A DNA stretch of 64,000 bases from Desulfovibrio litoralis DSM 11393 (GTDB lineage: Bacteria; Desulfobacterota; Desulfovibrionia; Desulfovibrionales; Desulfovibrionaceae), in contig NZ_FRDI01000016.1 of assembly GCF_900143255.1 (NCBI RefSeq), positions 1 to 64,000 of the forward strand. The letters are read 5' to 3'. This document shows, piece after piece, positions 34,581 to 45,100 of the stretch; the first letter of the stretch is position 1, and each line of letters begins with the position of its first letter. Below the pieces are notes generated by a model that worked only from the letters and a program-made list of their open reading frames with translations, made no database searches and was not told where the DNA came from. Made by a program: the position numbers and the translations under genes.

Positions 34581-35381
34581 ATGCAAAACCAAAGCGTAAG
34601 CACAAATTTTTTATCCAGCTTAAAGTTACAAGGACGGGTTCTTTGGGCTTTATCTTTAAGAGAGATTCATGGGTTACATGGTCAATCTCGCCTTGGATAT
34701 TTGTGGCAACTCATCAAAATAGCTTTTGGAATAGGCGTGTTTTGGGGAATTCGTGCGGCTATGGGCTTACAATATCAAAACGGTCTGCCTATTCCGATAT
34801 TTTTGTTAATGGGTTTTAGTCCTTGGTATATGTTTTCTGATACAATCAGTCGCAGCATGGAAGCAGTAAGAACAAATCGCTCTCTTCTAACCTATGCGTA
34901 TATTCGCCCTTTAGACTTATTTTTATCGGCAACTATCGTTACTTTTGTAACCGAATTTATAGTGATGGGTGCATTTTTGATCCTTACCCATTATCTTGGC
35001 TTCAGCATAGCCATATTAGACCCAATGAGTTTTTTCCTGACTTTTATTTTAATTTTATTTTTTTCCCTTGGTCTTGGATTAACTTTGGCATCTTTGTCTT
35101 TATATATACCTGTTATTGAAAAACTTGTTCCGATGGTAATGCGTGTCTTATTTCTGATTTCCGGTGTTTTCTTTTCTCCAAAAGCTGTTCCCGGTGTAGG
35201 AAATGTGCTTTTATGGAACCCAATGGCAACCTTTATAGAAATATTAAGAGGCTCTTTTTTACATTACAGTCCAAACCCAAGCCTAAATTTTAAAACACAC
35301 GCTCTTATCTCTATCGGTATACTTTTTTTAGGATTACTCCTTGAACGTTATACAAGAAAAAAAGCCTACTTAGCACTATAA
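34581..35381 (+). CDS. kpsM: Capsule ABC transporter permease KpsM
   Basis: 266 residues with six membrane helices. Family features: LREIHGLHGQSRLGYLWQLI near residue 27, GFSPWYMFSDTISRSMEAV near 72, and LFLISGVFFSPKAVPG in the fifth helix region. It is the inner-membrane channel of group 2-type capsule export. It precedes kpsT by 12 bp in the order M-T-E-D. Confidence 0.92.
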   Translation: MQNQSVSTNFLSSLKLQGRVLWALSLREIHGLHGQSRLGYLWQLIKIAFGIGVFWGIRAAMGLQYQNGLPIPIFLLMGFSPWYMFSDTISRSMEAVRTNRSLLTYAYIRPLDLFLSATIVTFVTEFIVMGAFLILTHYLGFSIAILDPMSFFLTFILILFFSLGLGLTLASLSLYIPVIEKLVPMVMRVLFLISGVFFSPKAVPGVGNVLLWNPMATFIEILRGSFLHYSPNPSLNFKTHALISIGILFLGLLLERYTRKKAYLAL

Positions 35382-35393
35382 TGGTATAATATT

Positions 35394-36056
35394 ATGATAA
35401 AACTAGCTAATATTTATAAATCTTATAAAACAAAACATGGTAGAAAAATCATTCTAGATGATGTTTCCTATGACTTTAAACCGGGGATAAATACAGGAAT
35501 ATTAGGACCAAACGGCACGGGGAAGTCTACTCTTATCCGTATTATCGGAGGCAGCGAGCCGCCGGACAAAGGTGAAGTTATCAGAAACGCCCGCATTTCT
35601 TGGCCTTTGGGTTTTGCCGGAGGTTTCAATTCCAAGCTTTCAGGCAGAGAAAATATGCGTTTTATTTGCAGGCTATTTAACAAGCCTTTTGAAGAAACAG
35701 TCGCCTATGTAGAAGATTTTTCCGAACTCGGCGAATATATGGACATGCCTGTTTATACCTATTCATCAGGTATGAACGCCAAACTTACCTTTGGTTTAAG
35801 TATGGCGTTTCACTTTGATTATTACCTTATTGACGAAGTAACGGCGGTTGGCGACGCTTCTTTTAGAGAAAAGTGTGACAGAATTTTTAAAGAACGGATA
35901 AAAACTGCAACCCTCATTGTCGTATCACACAGCATGAACACAATAAAAAATTTCTGTAGTAAAGTGATTATACTTTCTAAAGGTAAGTTTATAGAATATG
36001 ACGACCTTGATTTAGCCGCAAAAGACTATCAAGAACTCTGTAAAAGGAAAAAATAG
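35394..36056 (+). CDS. kpsT: Capsule ABC transporter ATPase KpsT
   Basis: 220 residues. Walker A GPNGTGKST near residue 38, a degenerate signature YSSGMNAKLTFG near 123, Walker B YYLIDEVTAVGD near 143, switch His VVSHSMN. This short polysaccharide-export ATPase partners with KpsM. Its stop codon shares one base with the GTG of kpsE. Confidence 0.92.
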   Translation: MIKLANIYKSYKTKHGRKIILDDVSYDFKPGINTGILGPNGTGKSTLIRIIGGSEPPDKGEVIRNARISWPLGFAGGFNSKLSGRENMRFICRLFNKPFEETVAYVEDFSELGEYMDMPVYTYSSGMNAKLTFGLSMAFHFDYYLIDEVTAVGDASFREKCDRIFKERIKTATLIVVSHSMNTIKNFCSKVIILSKGKFIEYDDLDLAAKDYQELCKRKK

Positions 36057-37210
36057 TGTTAAAAAAACAAACAATTTCTCATTATAAACACCAACTAAAA
36101 CAAAAAGTTAAAGAACGTAGTACAAAATCTATGCTTTATGTTTTTGTTTACTTTCCAACTGTTTTGATCTTTTTATACCTTTTTTTCATCCACTCGCCAA
36201 TGTATATTTCCGAGTCAAACTTTGCCGTACGCAGTAACGATATGAATGCCGATGCAGGTGGTTTAGGCGGGCTTTTGGCATTAAGCGCAGCCCCAACTTC
36301 AACCGTTGCAGACGCACACATAGTCCAAGCATATATCTTATCAATGGATATGTTAAATCATATCCAAGCACAAGTTGACTTTGTCGGGCACTATTCAAGC
36401 CGTTCTCGAGACATTATTTCACGCCTTTCAAGAAACCATACACAAGAAGAACTTTTAGAATTTTGGCATTGGGCTGTTTCTGCTACCTATGACATGGATA
36501 AAGGCTTTATTACTGTTTATGTTAAAGCTTATACTCCGGAAATGGCACAAACTATTAACAAGTTAATATTACAAAACAGTGAAGCTTTGGTAAACCAAAT
36601 GAATAACAGGGCTCACCAAGATTCAATCAGGCTAACCAAAGAAGAAGTTACACTTGCCGAAGAAAGGCTGGCGAAAGCTCGTATAGCGTTACAAGGCTTT
36701 AGAGACGGAAAAGAACTTTTAGACCCACAAGAAACAGCAAAAAAATTAGAAGAAGTTGTCGCAAGCCTCGAAGTTGCATTCGCCTCAACTCAAGCCGAAC
36801 TCGCCGCCACCATACAAGTAAAAAGCAAAAAAAATATCCATGTAGTTATGCTCGAAAATAAGCTCAAAGCGTTAAAGGAACAAATCGCCAAAGAAAAGTC
36901 TCGACTAGCCGGCGTAAACGACAACAATGAAACTTTAAGCTCTGTAATCGGTAATTATTCACAACTAGTAATTGAAGAACAATTTGCTCAAGAACAATTG
37001 GTAAAAGCAATGTCAACCTTAGAAAGTGCAAGAATTAAAGCAATCAGCCAGTCTCGCTATATTATTCCCTTTCAATTACCGACCTTGCCTGACGAATCGC
37101 TTTATCCTCGCCCGTTGCTTTTTTCTTTTTTTGGGTTTATTGGATTGTTAATGTCATTAGGAATTATATCGCTGGTTGTTGCAGCAATTAAAGATCATGT
37201 GGAGAGTTAA
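36056..37210 (+). CDS. kpsE: Capsule export inner-membrane protein KpsE (PCP family)
   Basis: 384 residues from a GTG overlapping kpsT by one base. Membrane helices lie near residues 25-45 (LYVFVYFPTVLIFLYLFF) and 355-378. Between them is a large periplasmic coiled coil (residues 200-330, with EEVTLAEERLAKARIALQ and KLEEVVASLEVAFAS). PRPLLFSFFG before the second helix is the usual proline-rich motif. It bridges KpsMT to the outer-membrane KpsD. Confidence 0.9.
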   Translation: MLKKQTISHYKHQLKQKVKERSTKSMLYVFVYFPTVLIFLYLFFIHSPMYISESNFAVRSNDMNADAGGLGGLLALSAAPTSTVADAHIVQAYILSMDMLNHIQAQVDFVGHYSSRSRDIISRLSRNHTQEELLEFWHWAVSATYDMDKGFITVYVKAYTPEMAQTINKLILQNSEALVNQMNNRAHQDSIRLTKEEVTLAEERLAKARIALQGFRDGKELLDPQETAKKLEEVVASLEVAFASTQAELAATIQVKSKKNIHVVMLENKLKALKEQIAKEKSRLAGVNDNNETLSSVIGNYSQLVIEEQFAQEQLVKAMSTLESARIKAISQSRYIIPFQLPTLPDESLYPRPLLFSFFGFIGLLMSLGIISLVVAAIKDHVES

Positions 37211-39043
37211 ATGCAACGTTTTTTTATAGTATTTGCCTTAATTTTAGTACCTTTTATTTTTTCTACTCAAGCAAAGGCTCAGACCACCTTGGATAACGGG
37301 TTAAGCGGAAACGGCTTTACCCAGACAACAAGCCCTTCTGCCATGCGTGGAACCGTACCATCTAATATGCCTATGTCCGGTTCACTGCCATCAGGGCAAG
37401 GAGCAGGACAAAAACCACAAGCCTTAACGATAAATCCAAATGAAGGGAACATGAATCAATCCCCACTCTTTGTTCCGGGTTACTCTCCTTTTTCCACAAT
37501 ATATAACAACAATTCAAAGCCGGCTTGGGCTCAAGGGGCTTATACTACTTATTTTAAATCAATACCGCCTTTTGGTGCCAACTTATTCCAAGGTTTCTTC
37601 GCCGGAACTTATCACGCCGGAATTAACGAAAAATATATTATTACTCCGGGTGATCGAATTTTAGTACATATTTGGGGAGCCACAGCTTTTGATGAAGTAT
37701 TAATGGTCGATCAACAAGGTAATATCTTTTTACCTGAGGTTGGTCCCGTACGTGTTGGCGGCCTCCCGAACTCTTCGTTGCAAAATGCGGTAAAAGACAG
37801 TTTAAGTGCGGCTTATCGCTCAAACGTCCAAGCTTATGCAACATTATTGTCGGCTCAACCTGTTGCGGTTTATGTTACTGGCTTTGTAAAAAACCCCGGG
37901 CGTTACGCAGGTGGAACTACTGATTCCGCTTTATATTATATTGACCGTGCCGGAGGAATTTTACCTGAACGCGGAAGTTATCGCGATATAAAAATACAAA
38001 GAAACGGAAGAACCATAGCCTCAATAGATTTATATAATTTTATTCTGAAAGGAAATGTCTTTAACAGCGACCTGCAAGACGGCGACGTTATTGTTGTCGG
38101 ACCTAAAGGTAAAAGTATTTTGGCGACAGGTTTAATTCCACAACATGCTGTTTTTGAAAGCTTAAACAAAAGATTTACCGGATCAGACTTAAACGCACTG
38201 ACCAACCCTGAAAGTGCCACCTCTCATGTAAGCATAAGGGGAACAAGAAACACAGAACCTTTTCATGTTTATTTAACATTAAAAGAGTTTGACAAGTTTG
38301 AACTAAATCCCAATGATTCTGTGGAATATCTGGCGGATAAAGCCGGAAAAACAATTATGGTTTCCGTATCCGGTGCGACTTTAAATCAATCTCACTTCCC
38401 TGTTACCAATACAACCACCCTACGAACTTTATTGTCTTATGTAGCCGTTAACCCTGATCTGGCTCAAACTTCTGCCGTCTATATAAAAAGACGCAGTATC
38501 GCCGAACAACAGAAAAAGACAATTAAAGATTCACTCTGGCGACTTGAACACTCTGTTTTAACCGCTACTTCTTCATCTGCGAATGAAGCGGAAATAAGAA
38601 TAAGAGAGGCAGAGCTTGTACAAAACTTTGTTCAAAGAGCGGCGACCGTAGAACCCGACGGAGTTGTAGTTGTAACTCATAACGGTTTAATTTCAGACAT
38701 GATTCTTGAAGACGGAGATGAAATCGTTATTCCGCAATTCTCTGATGTCGTTCAGGTAAGCGGAGAAGTCATGATGCCAAAGGCAGTCGCCTATTCTTCT
38801 AAGTATACACTTAAAGACTATGTTAACAATTCGGGCGGTTACACAGACAGGGCTGATGAAAACGATATTTTAATCGTTCATGCCAACGGTGCTATTTCAT
38901 CAAGCAGTAATACAAAAATCGGCCCCGGCGATTTATTAATGGTTATGCCTAAATATGATAGTAAAGACATGCAAATTGTAAAAGACATTACCCAAATTCT
39001 TTATCAAATTGCCGTTGCAACACGTGTTGTTGTTTCTATGTAG
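37211..39043 (+). CDS. kpsD: Capsule export outer-membrane protein KpsD (OPX family)
   Basis: 610 residues. Signal peptide to about residue 24 (STQAKA). After a low-complexity Gly/Ser/Pro stretch, the polysaccharide export domain starts near ITPGDRILVHIWGA (about 142). Several SLBB domains follow (YVTGFVKNPGRYAGG near 222; VSGEVMMPKAVAYS near 515). It forms the outer-membrane conduit with KpsE. The ATG abuts the kpsE stop. Confidence 0.9.
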   Translation: MQRFFIVFALILVPFIFSTQAKAQTTLDNGLSGNGFTQTTSPSAMRGTVPSNMPMSGSLPSGQGAGQKPQALTINPNEGNMNQSPLFVPGYSPFSTIYNNNSKPAWAQGAYTTYFKSIPPFGANLFQGFFAGTYHAGINEKYIITPGDRILVHIWGATAFDEVLMVDQQGNIFLPEVGPVRVGGLPNSSLQNAVKDSLSAAYRSNVQAYATLLSAQPVAVYVTGFVKNPGRYAGGTTDSALYYIDRAGGILPERGSYRDIKIQRNGRTIASIDLYNFILKGNVFNSDLQDGDVIVVGPKGKSILATGLIPQHAVFESLNKRFTGSDLNALTNPESATSHVSIRGTRNTEPFHVYLTLKEFDKFELNPNDSVEYLADKAGKTIMVSVSGATLNQSHFPVTNTTTLRTLLSYVAVNPDLAQTSAVYIKRRSIAEQQKKTIKDSLWRLEHSVLTATSSSANEAEIRIREAELVQNFVQRAATVEPDGVVVVTHNGLISDMILEDGDEIVIPQFSDVVQVSGEVMMPKAVAYSSKYTLKDYVNNSGGYTDRADENDILIVHANGAISSSSNTKIGPGDLLMVMPKYDSKDMQIVKDITQILYQIAVATRVVVSM

Positions 39044-39138
39044 CGTTGCTGTCAAAATCAGCGTATAGTTCTCAATATTATAACTAGCTATAAACTATTG
39101 CTAAGCTGTAATCCAGCTTATCAATCTTTAGCTTTTTA

Positions 39139-39167
39139 TTGACCAACACCTTAACTTATTATAGATT
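39139..39167 (+). promoter_or_regulatory. Candidate promoter before the polyketide synthase
   Basis: TTGACC, a 17-base spacer and TAGATT end 32 bp before the PKS start, in a 156-bp gap after kpsD. It would let the lipid block be expressed apart from kpsMTED. Matches are moderate. Confidence 0.4.
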
Positions 39168-39199
39168 ATAATTTTATACATATAGGCGGAGTTTATATA

Positions 39200-42100
39200 A
39201 TGACAAAAAAGGCAGCGAAAAACCATATAGCGATTATCGGAGCTTCTTGTCGCCTTCCGGGTGAAGTGAACGATTTAAAAAGTTATTGGAATATTTTGGC
39301 TAATGGCGTTGATGCCGTTACCGAACTACCTGTTGGTCGTTTTAGTTTAGAGCGTTTTTTTTCTAAACTCCCTAATTTAGAAGGACATTGTTATACAAAA
39401 GCCGCCGGAATCGTAAACCATATCAAAGATTTTGAACCTTCTTTTTTCGGCATATCAAATAAAGAAGCCATAAACATAGACCCCCAACAACGTATGTTGC
39501 TTGAAACCAGTTGGGAAGCCTTTGAACACGCCGGTATAAAACCATCAGAAATAAAAGGTTCAAATACCGGTGTTTATATCGGTGCGTCAAATATGGATTT
39601 TAGTGTTCATAGTTCTGATGCTCCGACAAAAACCACCGCTTACTCCATGACGGGATCTGCTTTAAGTATTATCTCTAACCGAATTTCTTATATTTATGAT
39701 CTACATGGTCCAAGTTTAACCGTTGATACTGCCTGTTCCTCTTCTTTAGTAGCCCTACACATAGCTTGCGAAGCCTTGCGAAACGGCCAAATTAACCTCG
39801 CTTTGGTGGGTGGTGTTAACGCCCTGCTTTCACCTTACCCCTTTATTGGATTTGCTAAAGCACAAATGCTTTCTCTTGACGGACGCTGCAAGGCGTTTGA
39901 TGCCGCCGCAAACGGCTATGCCCGCAGTGAAGGTGCGGGTTGTCTTATTCTTAAGCCCTTACAAGATGCCATAAAAGACAATAACCTGATTATGGGAGTT
40001 ATTGAAGGAACTGCCGTAAATTCTGATGGTCGTTCTCACGGAATAGCCTTGCCCAATGAGGCTATGCAAACAAAAATTTTAGAAGAAACTTATAATAATT
40101 TTAATCTTGACAAAAAAGAACTCGTTTACGTTGAAGCTCACGGAACAGGGACAGCCGCCGGAGACCCCGTTGAAACCTCTGCTCTCGGAAACGCCTTAGC
40201 AAAACATCTTAGCGGAATACGCCCTTTGTATATCGGCTCTGTTAAAAGCAATATTGGACACCTTGAACCGGCCGCAGGTATAGCCGGGATAATTAAAAGC
40301 CTCTTGGTCTTTAAACATAAAAAAATTCCGCCAAACGTTCATTTTAAAACTCCAAATCCCAACATTGACTTTGACGCTTTAAATATTAAAGTTCCTAGTC
40401 AAATAACGCCACTGCCTCAAGTAGAAAAAGGCGGTTTAATTAGCGTTAACTCTTTTGGTTTTGGCGGAACAAACGCACATGCCGTATTAAGAGAATTTAC
40501 AGCAAGCAGTCAAAAAACTGCTGAAAAAAGCCTTAATGTATCTGAAACTCCTCTCTTTTTAAGTGCTAAACATAAAAACAGCCTAATTCAACAAGCAAAA
40601 GCTTACGCCGACTTAATTAAAGAAACAGAAGAAAGCGAACTTTACAATATCGCCTGTTCCGCCGCTTTTAACAAAGAAAGTTTAGAAAGTCGTAGCGTAT
40701 TTTTTGCCAATTCAAAAACAGAATTAATTAAACAACTTGAAGCGTTTGTTCAAGATACAACAGAGTATAAATTTTATGCTCAATCCGTTGCCCAAAACGC
40801 CCAAGGTGCTTTCGTTTTTTCCGGAAACGGCAGTCAATGGTTCGGAATGGGTAAAGATTTGTTCCACAAATCACCTTTATTCAAAGAAACCATCAAAAAA
40901 ATTGACAACCTGCTAGCTAAGCTTCAAGATTGGTCTTTAGTCGAAATGATCTCTAACCCCGAAGACTTTAAAGATTTATATCTTCAGGCTGAATATAGCC
41001 AACCTTTACTGTTTGCAATTCAAGTCGGTATCGTTGAATATCTTGCTTCCAAAGGAATAAAACCCACGGCCGTTCTCGGACACAGCGTCGGTGAAGTTGC
41101 GGCGGCTTATACGGCCGGTGCTTTAAGTTTAGAAGATGCCGTTAAAGTAATCCATTATCGCAGTCATTTATTAGGCGAATTAAAAAATTTAGGACATATG
41201 GCGGTTGCCAATATCAGCCTTCAACAAGCTCAAGAACTCTTGGCGGAATATAATGGCGAATTGGTCGTTGCGGCTATTAATACCGAAAAGTCTTTGACGG
41301 TTTCCGGAGAAACAACGCTTTTGCAAGCTTTTGTAAAAAAATGTACAAAATTGCATCATGCGGCAAAAATGACCAATATCAACTATCCGTTTCACAGCCA
41401 TTTAGTAGAATCAATAAAAGATAAATTTATTTCATCGCTCAAAGACCTCAAACCTCAAAAGCCCACGATTGAGTTTTTATCTACCGTAGAAGGTTACAAC
41501 CAAGACAATAAAGTGCTTGATGCCGACTATTGGTGGAAAAATATGCGTAACACCGTTAACTTTAATAAAGCGGTAGGAACAGCCATTTCACAAGGCATAC
41601 TCCACTTTATGGAAATAGGCGCTCACCCTATTTTACAGTCTTATCTAAGAAATATTTTTTCACAACATTCCGTAACCGGCTGTTACCTATCTGCTTTAAA
41701 AAATAATGCAGATGAATATAATACCCTCCAAGATAACTGGAAGCTTGCTTGGCTAAAAGGTTGGAATATAGACTTTAAACAAATATTCTTAAAACCATAT
41801 AAACGTAAAGAATTACCCGTTTATACATGGAACAGAGAATATTGTTGGCTTGAGCGTACACCTGAACACCGCTCTTATTTCGAAGGCGAAAGGCTTCACC
41901 CGCTTTTAGGTTGGGCTTTACCTCTTAACCCTTCTGTTTATGAAAACGTGATTAATACCGTTGATTTTTCATGGTTAAACGGACATATCGCAGGTAATTC
42001 GACCATCTTTCCGGCTGCCGGAATGATTGAAACAATACTCGCCGCCGCAAAAGAAACTTATCAAAAAGATCAAGTAGAAATTGAACGTCTCTCTATTTTG

Positions 42101-45100
42101 CGTGCTTTTGACTTGTCAAAAAATCTTACTCAAAGCACAAGAATTAAAATCAGCAAAGAAGACGGAAGTTTCTTATATGAAACTCGCCCATATATGAGCG
42201 GAGAACCTTTTGCCACGGTCTTTACCGGGCGTATCAAAACTATTGCAAACACACCGAAACCAAGCGAACTTAGTGATATTGATAAATTTAAACAAAACGC
42301 CGAAATTATAAACAAAGACGCTTTATATCAAACCGCCAAAGATTTTTTTCTTAACTACAAAGAAAACTTTCAAACGGTTAAACAGGCTTGGGTTAATAAA
42401 AACAAAGAAAATGCCGAAGTTTTTGCCGAACTTGAAACACCTTGTGCCGACTCTGCTAAGGGCATGTTGATTGCTCCTACTTTATTAGACGGAGCTTTTC
42501 ATACTTTATTTTTACTCTTGGGAAAAGAGCGTGATAAAAACGCACGCAAGGTTTACTTGCCTTCATTTTTTGATGAAATTACTCTTTTTGCAGAGGGACA
42601 AGCCAAATTTGTACATACACAAATAGAACGAATCAGCCCCCGTTCTGTTGTTGCACGCTTTAAACTCTTTGACGCAACGGGTAAACCTTTAATAGAGCTT
42701 AGAGGCTGTCGCTTCCGCCGTGCCTTTAGCTTGGAAAGTGAATTTATTCCAAACAAAGCCTATCATCAAGTTTTAGAACCAAGCTTACATAGTTCGTCAA
42801 AGTTACATAACGCCAAGATCTCTTTGGAAAAATTAACGGAAGAGATAACAAAGTCAGTCAACGAAGAATTTACTAAACTCAATACAAAAAACAACAACGC
42901 TTTATCGCCTTATCTTCTTTTACGTTTTATTTCTTTAACCTCTGCTTATGATTATATTTCAGAAATCTTAAAAGTTTCTCAAAAAGAACTTTTTAACATC
43001 AACGAACAAATTTCCTTAAAAACAATAAAATCAGAACAAGAAGCTTGGCTCTATTTTATCATGGAAGTTTTGGAACAAGCAGAGTTTGTAAAAAAAGAAA
43101 ACGAAGGTTGGCGTTTGTTACCCGACCCAAATCGCCCGCAAACCACACAGCTCTGGCAAACTTTAATTGCCGAATATCCTAATTATGCAACAGAAGCCGC
43201 TCTCTTATCATACCTAATAAACTTTAACCAAAAAAGCTTAAAAGAAAATCCGCCTTTAACTCTTCCACAGTCATTACAAAAACAATATTTTAATCATTCC
43301 GTAATGTTAACTCCTTTTGTTAAAGGGATTGAAACTTGTTTATCAAATTATCTAAATAGCAATAAAGACGGAAAGGCAATAAAAATATTGCAACTGGCAA
43401 AAGATTCTCAAACTTTGTTAAACACGGTAAAATATCAGCTTGACGACCTTAACATTTCTTATACAAATATAGAAAATAACGCTAATCAAGCGGAAGCTTT
43501 AAACAAGGTATTTTTCAAAAATAAAACGATTACATCACTCAGTCTGAATTTAGAAGAAGAGCTGACAGACGATTATAAAAATAAATTTTATAATCAAAAT
43601 AACTTAATATTGATTGCCAATTGTTTATATGAAAGTAAACAAGCTCCAAAAATTTTGGACAATGCGTTTAAGATGTTGTCGCCAAACGGAATTTTATGTT
43701 TAAGCGAACATGAACCTGATAATTTTACAGATTATATATTTGGAATTCAACCGGAATGGTGGAATGATTCCATCGATAATCAAAACCCTGTTTCACGTTT
43801 TCAAAGCAAAGACGAATGGATAACCCACTTAAATCAAGCAGGGTTTAAAAACATACAAACAATTTCTTTAAACGACCCTCAAACAGGACCGGGCTTTATC
43901 TTATTAGCTCAAAAACCCGAAGAGACAACACAAGAACTTATTGTTGAACAGGCAAAACAGGAAAATAAAAATTACCTAATCTTAACAAAAGACAGTCAAA
44001 CAGCAGGATATAAACTCGCCACACAGATAAAAGAACAACTCTCAATTAACAATATTTCTGTTACAATCATAGAAAGTAATACAAAGAAAGATATTGGTTC
44101 TTTATTTGAACTAAAAGATTGGAAGCAATTATTGGCAAATTATGATTTACAAAATTATAATATCTTGTTTTTAAACGCTTTTGAAGAAAATATTATTAAT
44201 AACCCTTCAGAGTTGCTAAAACAACAAACCGAAAACTTAAACAACCTTGGAACCTTGGCAACCGCCCTTGATGAATTGAAATTTAAAGAGCGTTTATGGG
44301 TAATTACAGGCGGAGCTTTAAGTTTAACAGACTACAAAACTGCAAAATCAAAACTTCCTCAATCTCGTTTAATTCCTTCCCAAGGTGCGGTTTGGGGTTT
44401 TACTAAAGTCTTAATGTCTGAGTTACGCCACTTAAACGTTCATTTGCTTGATCTACACAATGTTCAAGGCATCAATAATCTTGTGCAAGAACTTTTAGCC
44501 CCAAGTAAAGAACGTGAATTAGTCTTTGCCGATGATTTACGCCTTAGCCCGAGAATAAAAGAACTTAACAATTATCAAGAAAAAGCTAAACCAATTAAAA
44601 GTGCCAAGCTTGACTTTGATATTCCCGGACGTTTACAAAACCTTTATTGGCGTGAAACCGAAGCAAAACAAGTTGCTGATGACGAAGTCGGAGTTTTGGT
44701 TAAAGCAGTGGGCTTAAACTTTCGAGACGTAATGTGGAGCCTTGGAATGCTCCTTGATGAATCGTTGGAAAACGGTTTTTCCGGTCCCGGAATGGGAATA
44801 GAATGTACCGGCGTTATTACAAGTCTTGGAAAAAATGTGCAAGACTGGAAAGTCGGAGACGAAGTTCTTTGTTTCGCCCCCTCTTGTTTCCAAACTCAAG
44901 TAACCACGAAAGCCGATGCCATTATCAAAAAACCAACACAGTTCAGCTTTGCCGAAGCCGCCACTATTCCCGTAACTTTTACTACCGCATGGTATAGTTT
45001 AAAACACCTTGCTAAGCTAAAAGCCGGAGAAAGAGTTTTGATCCACGGTGCTGCCGGCGGCGTTGGTTTGGCGGCGATACAAATAGCCCAACATTTGGGG

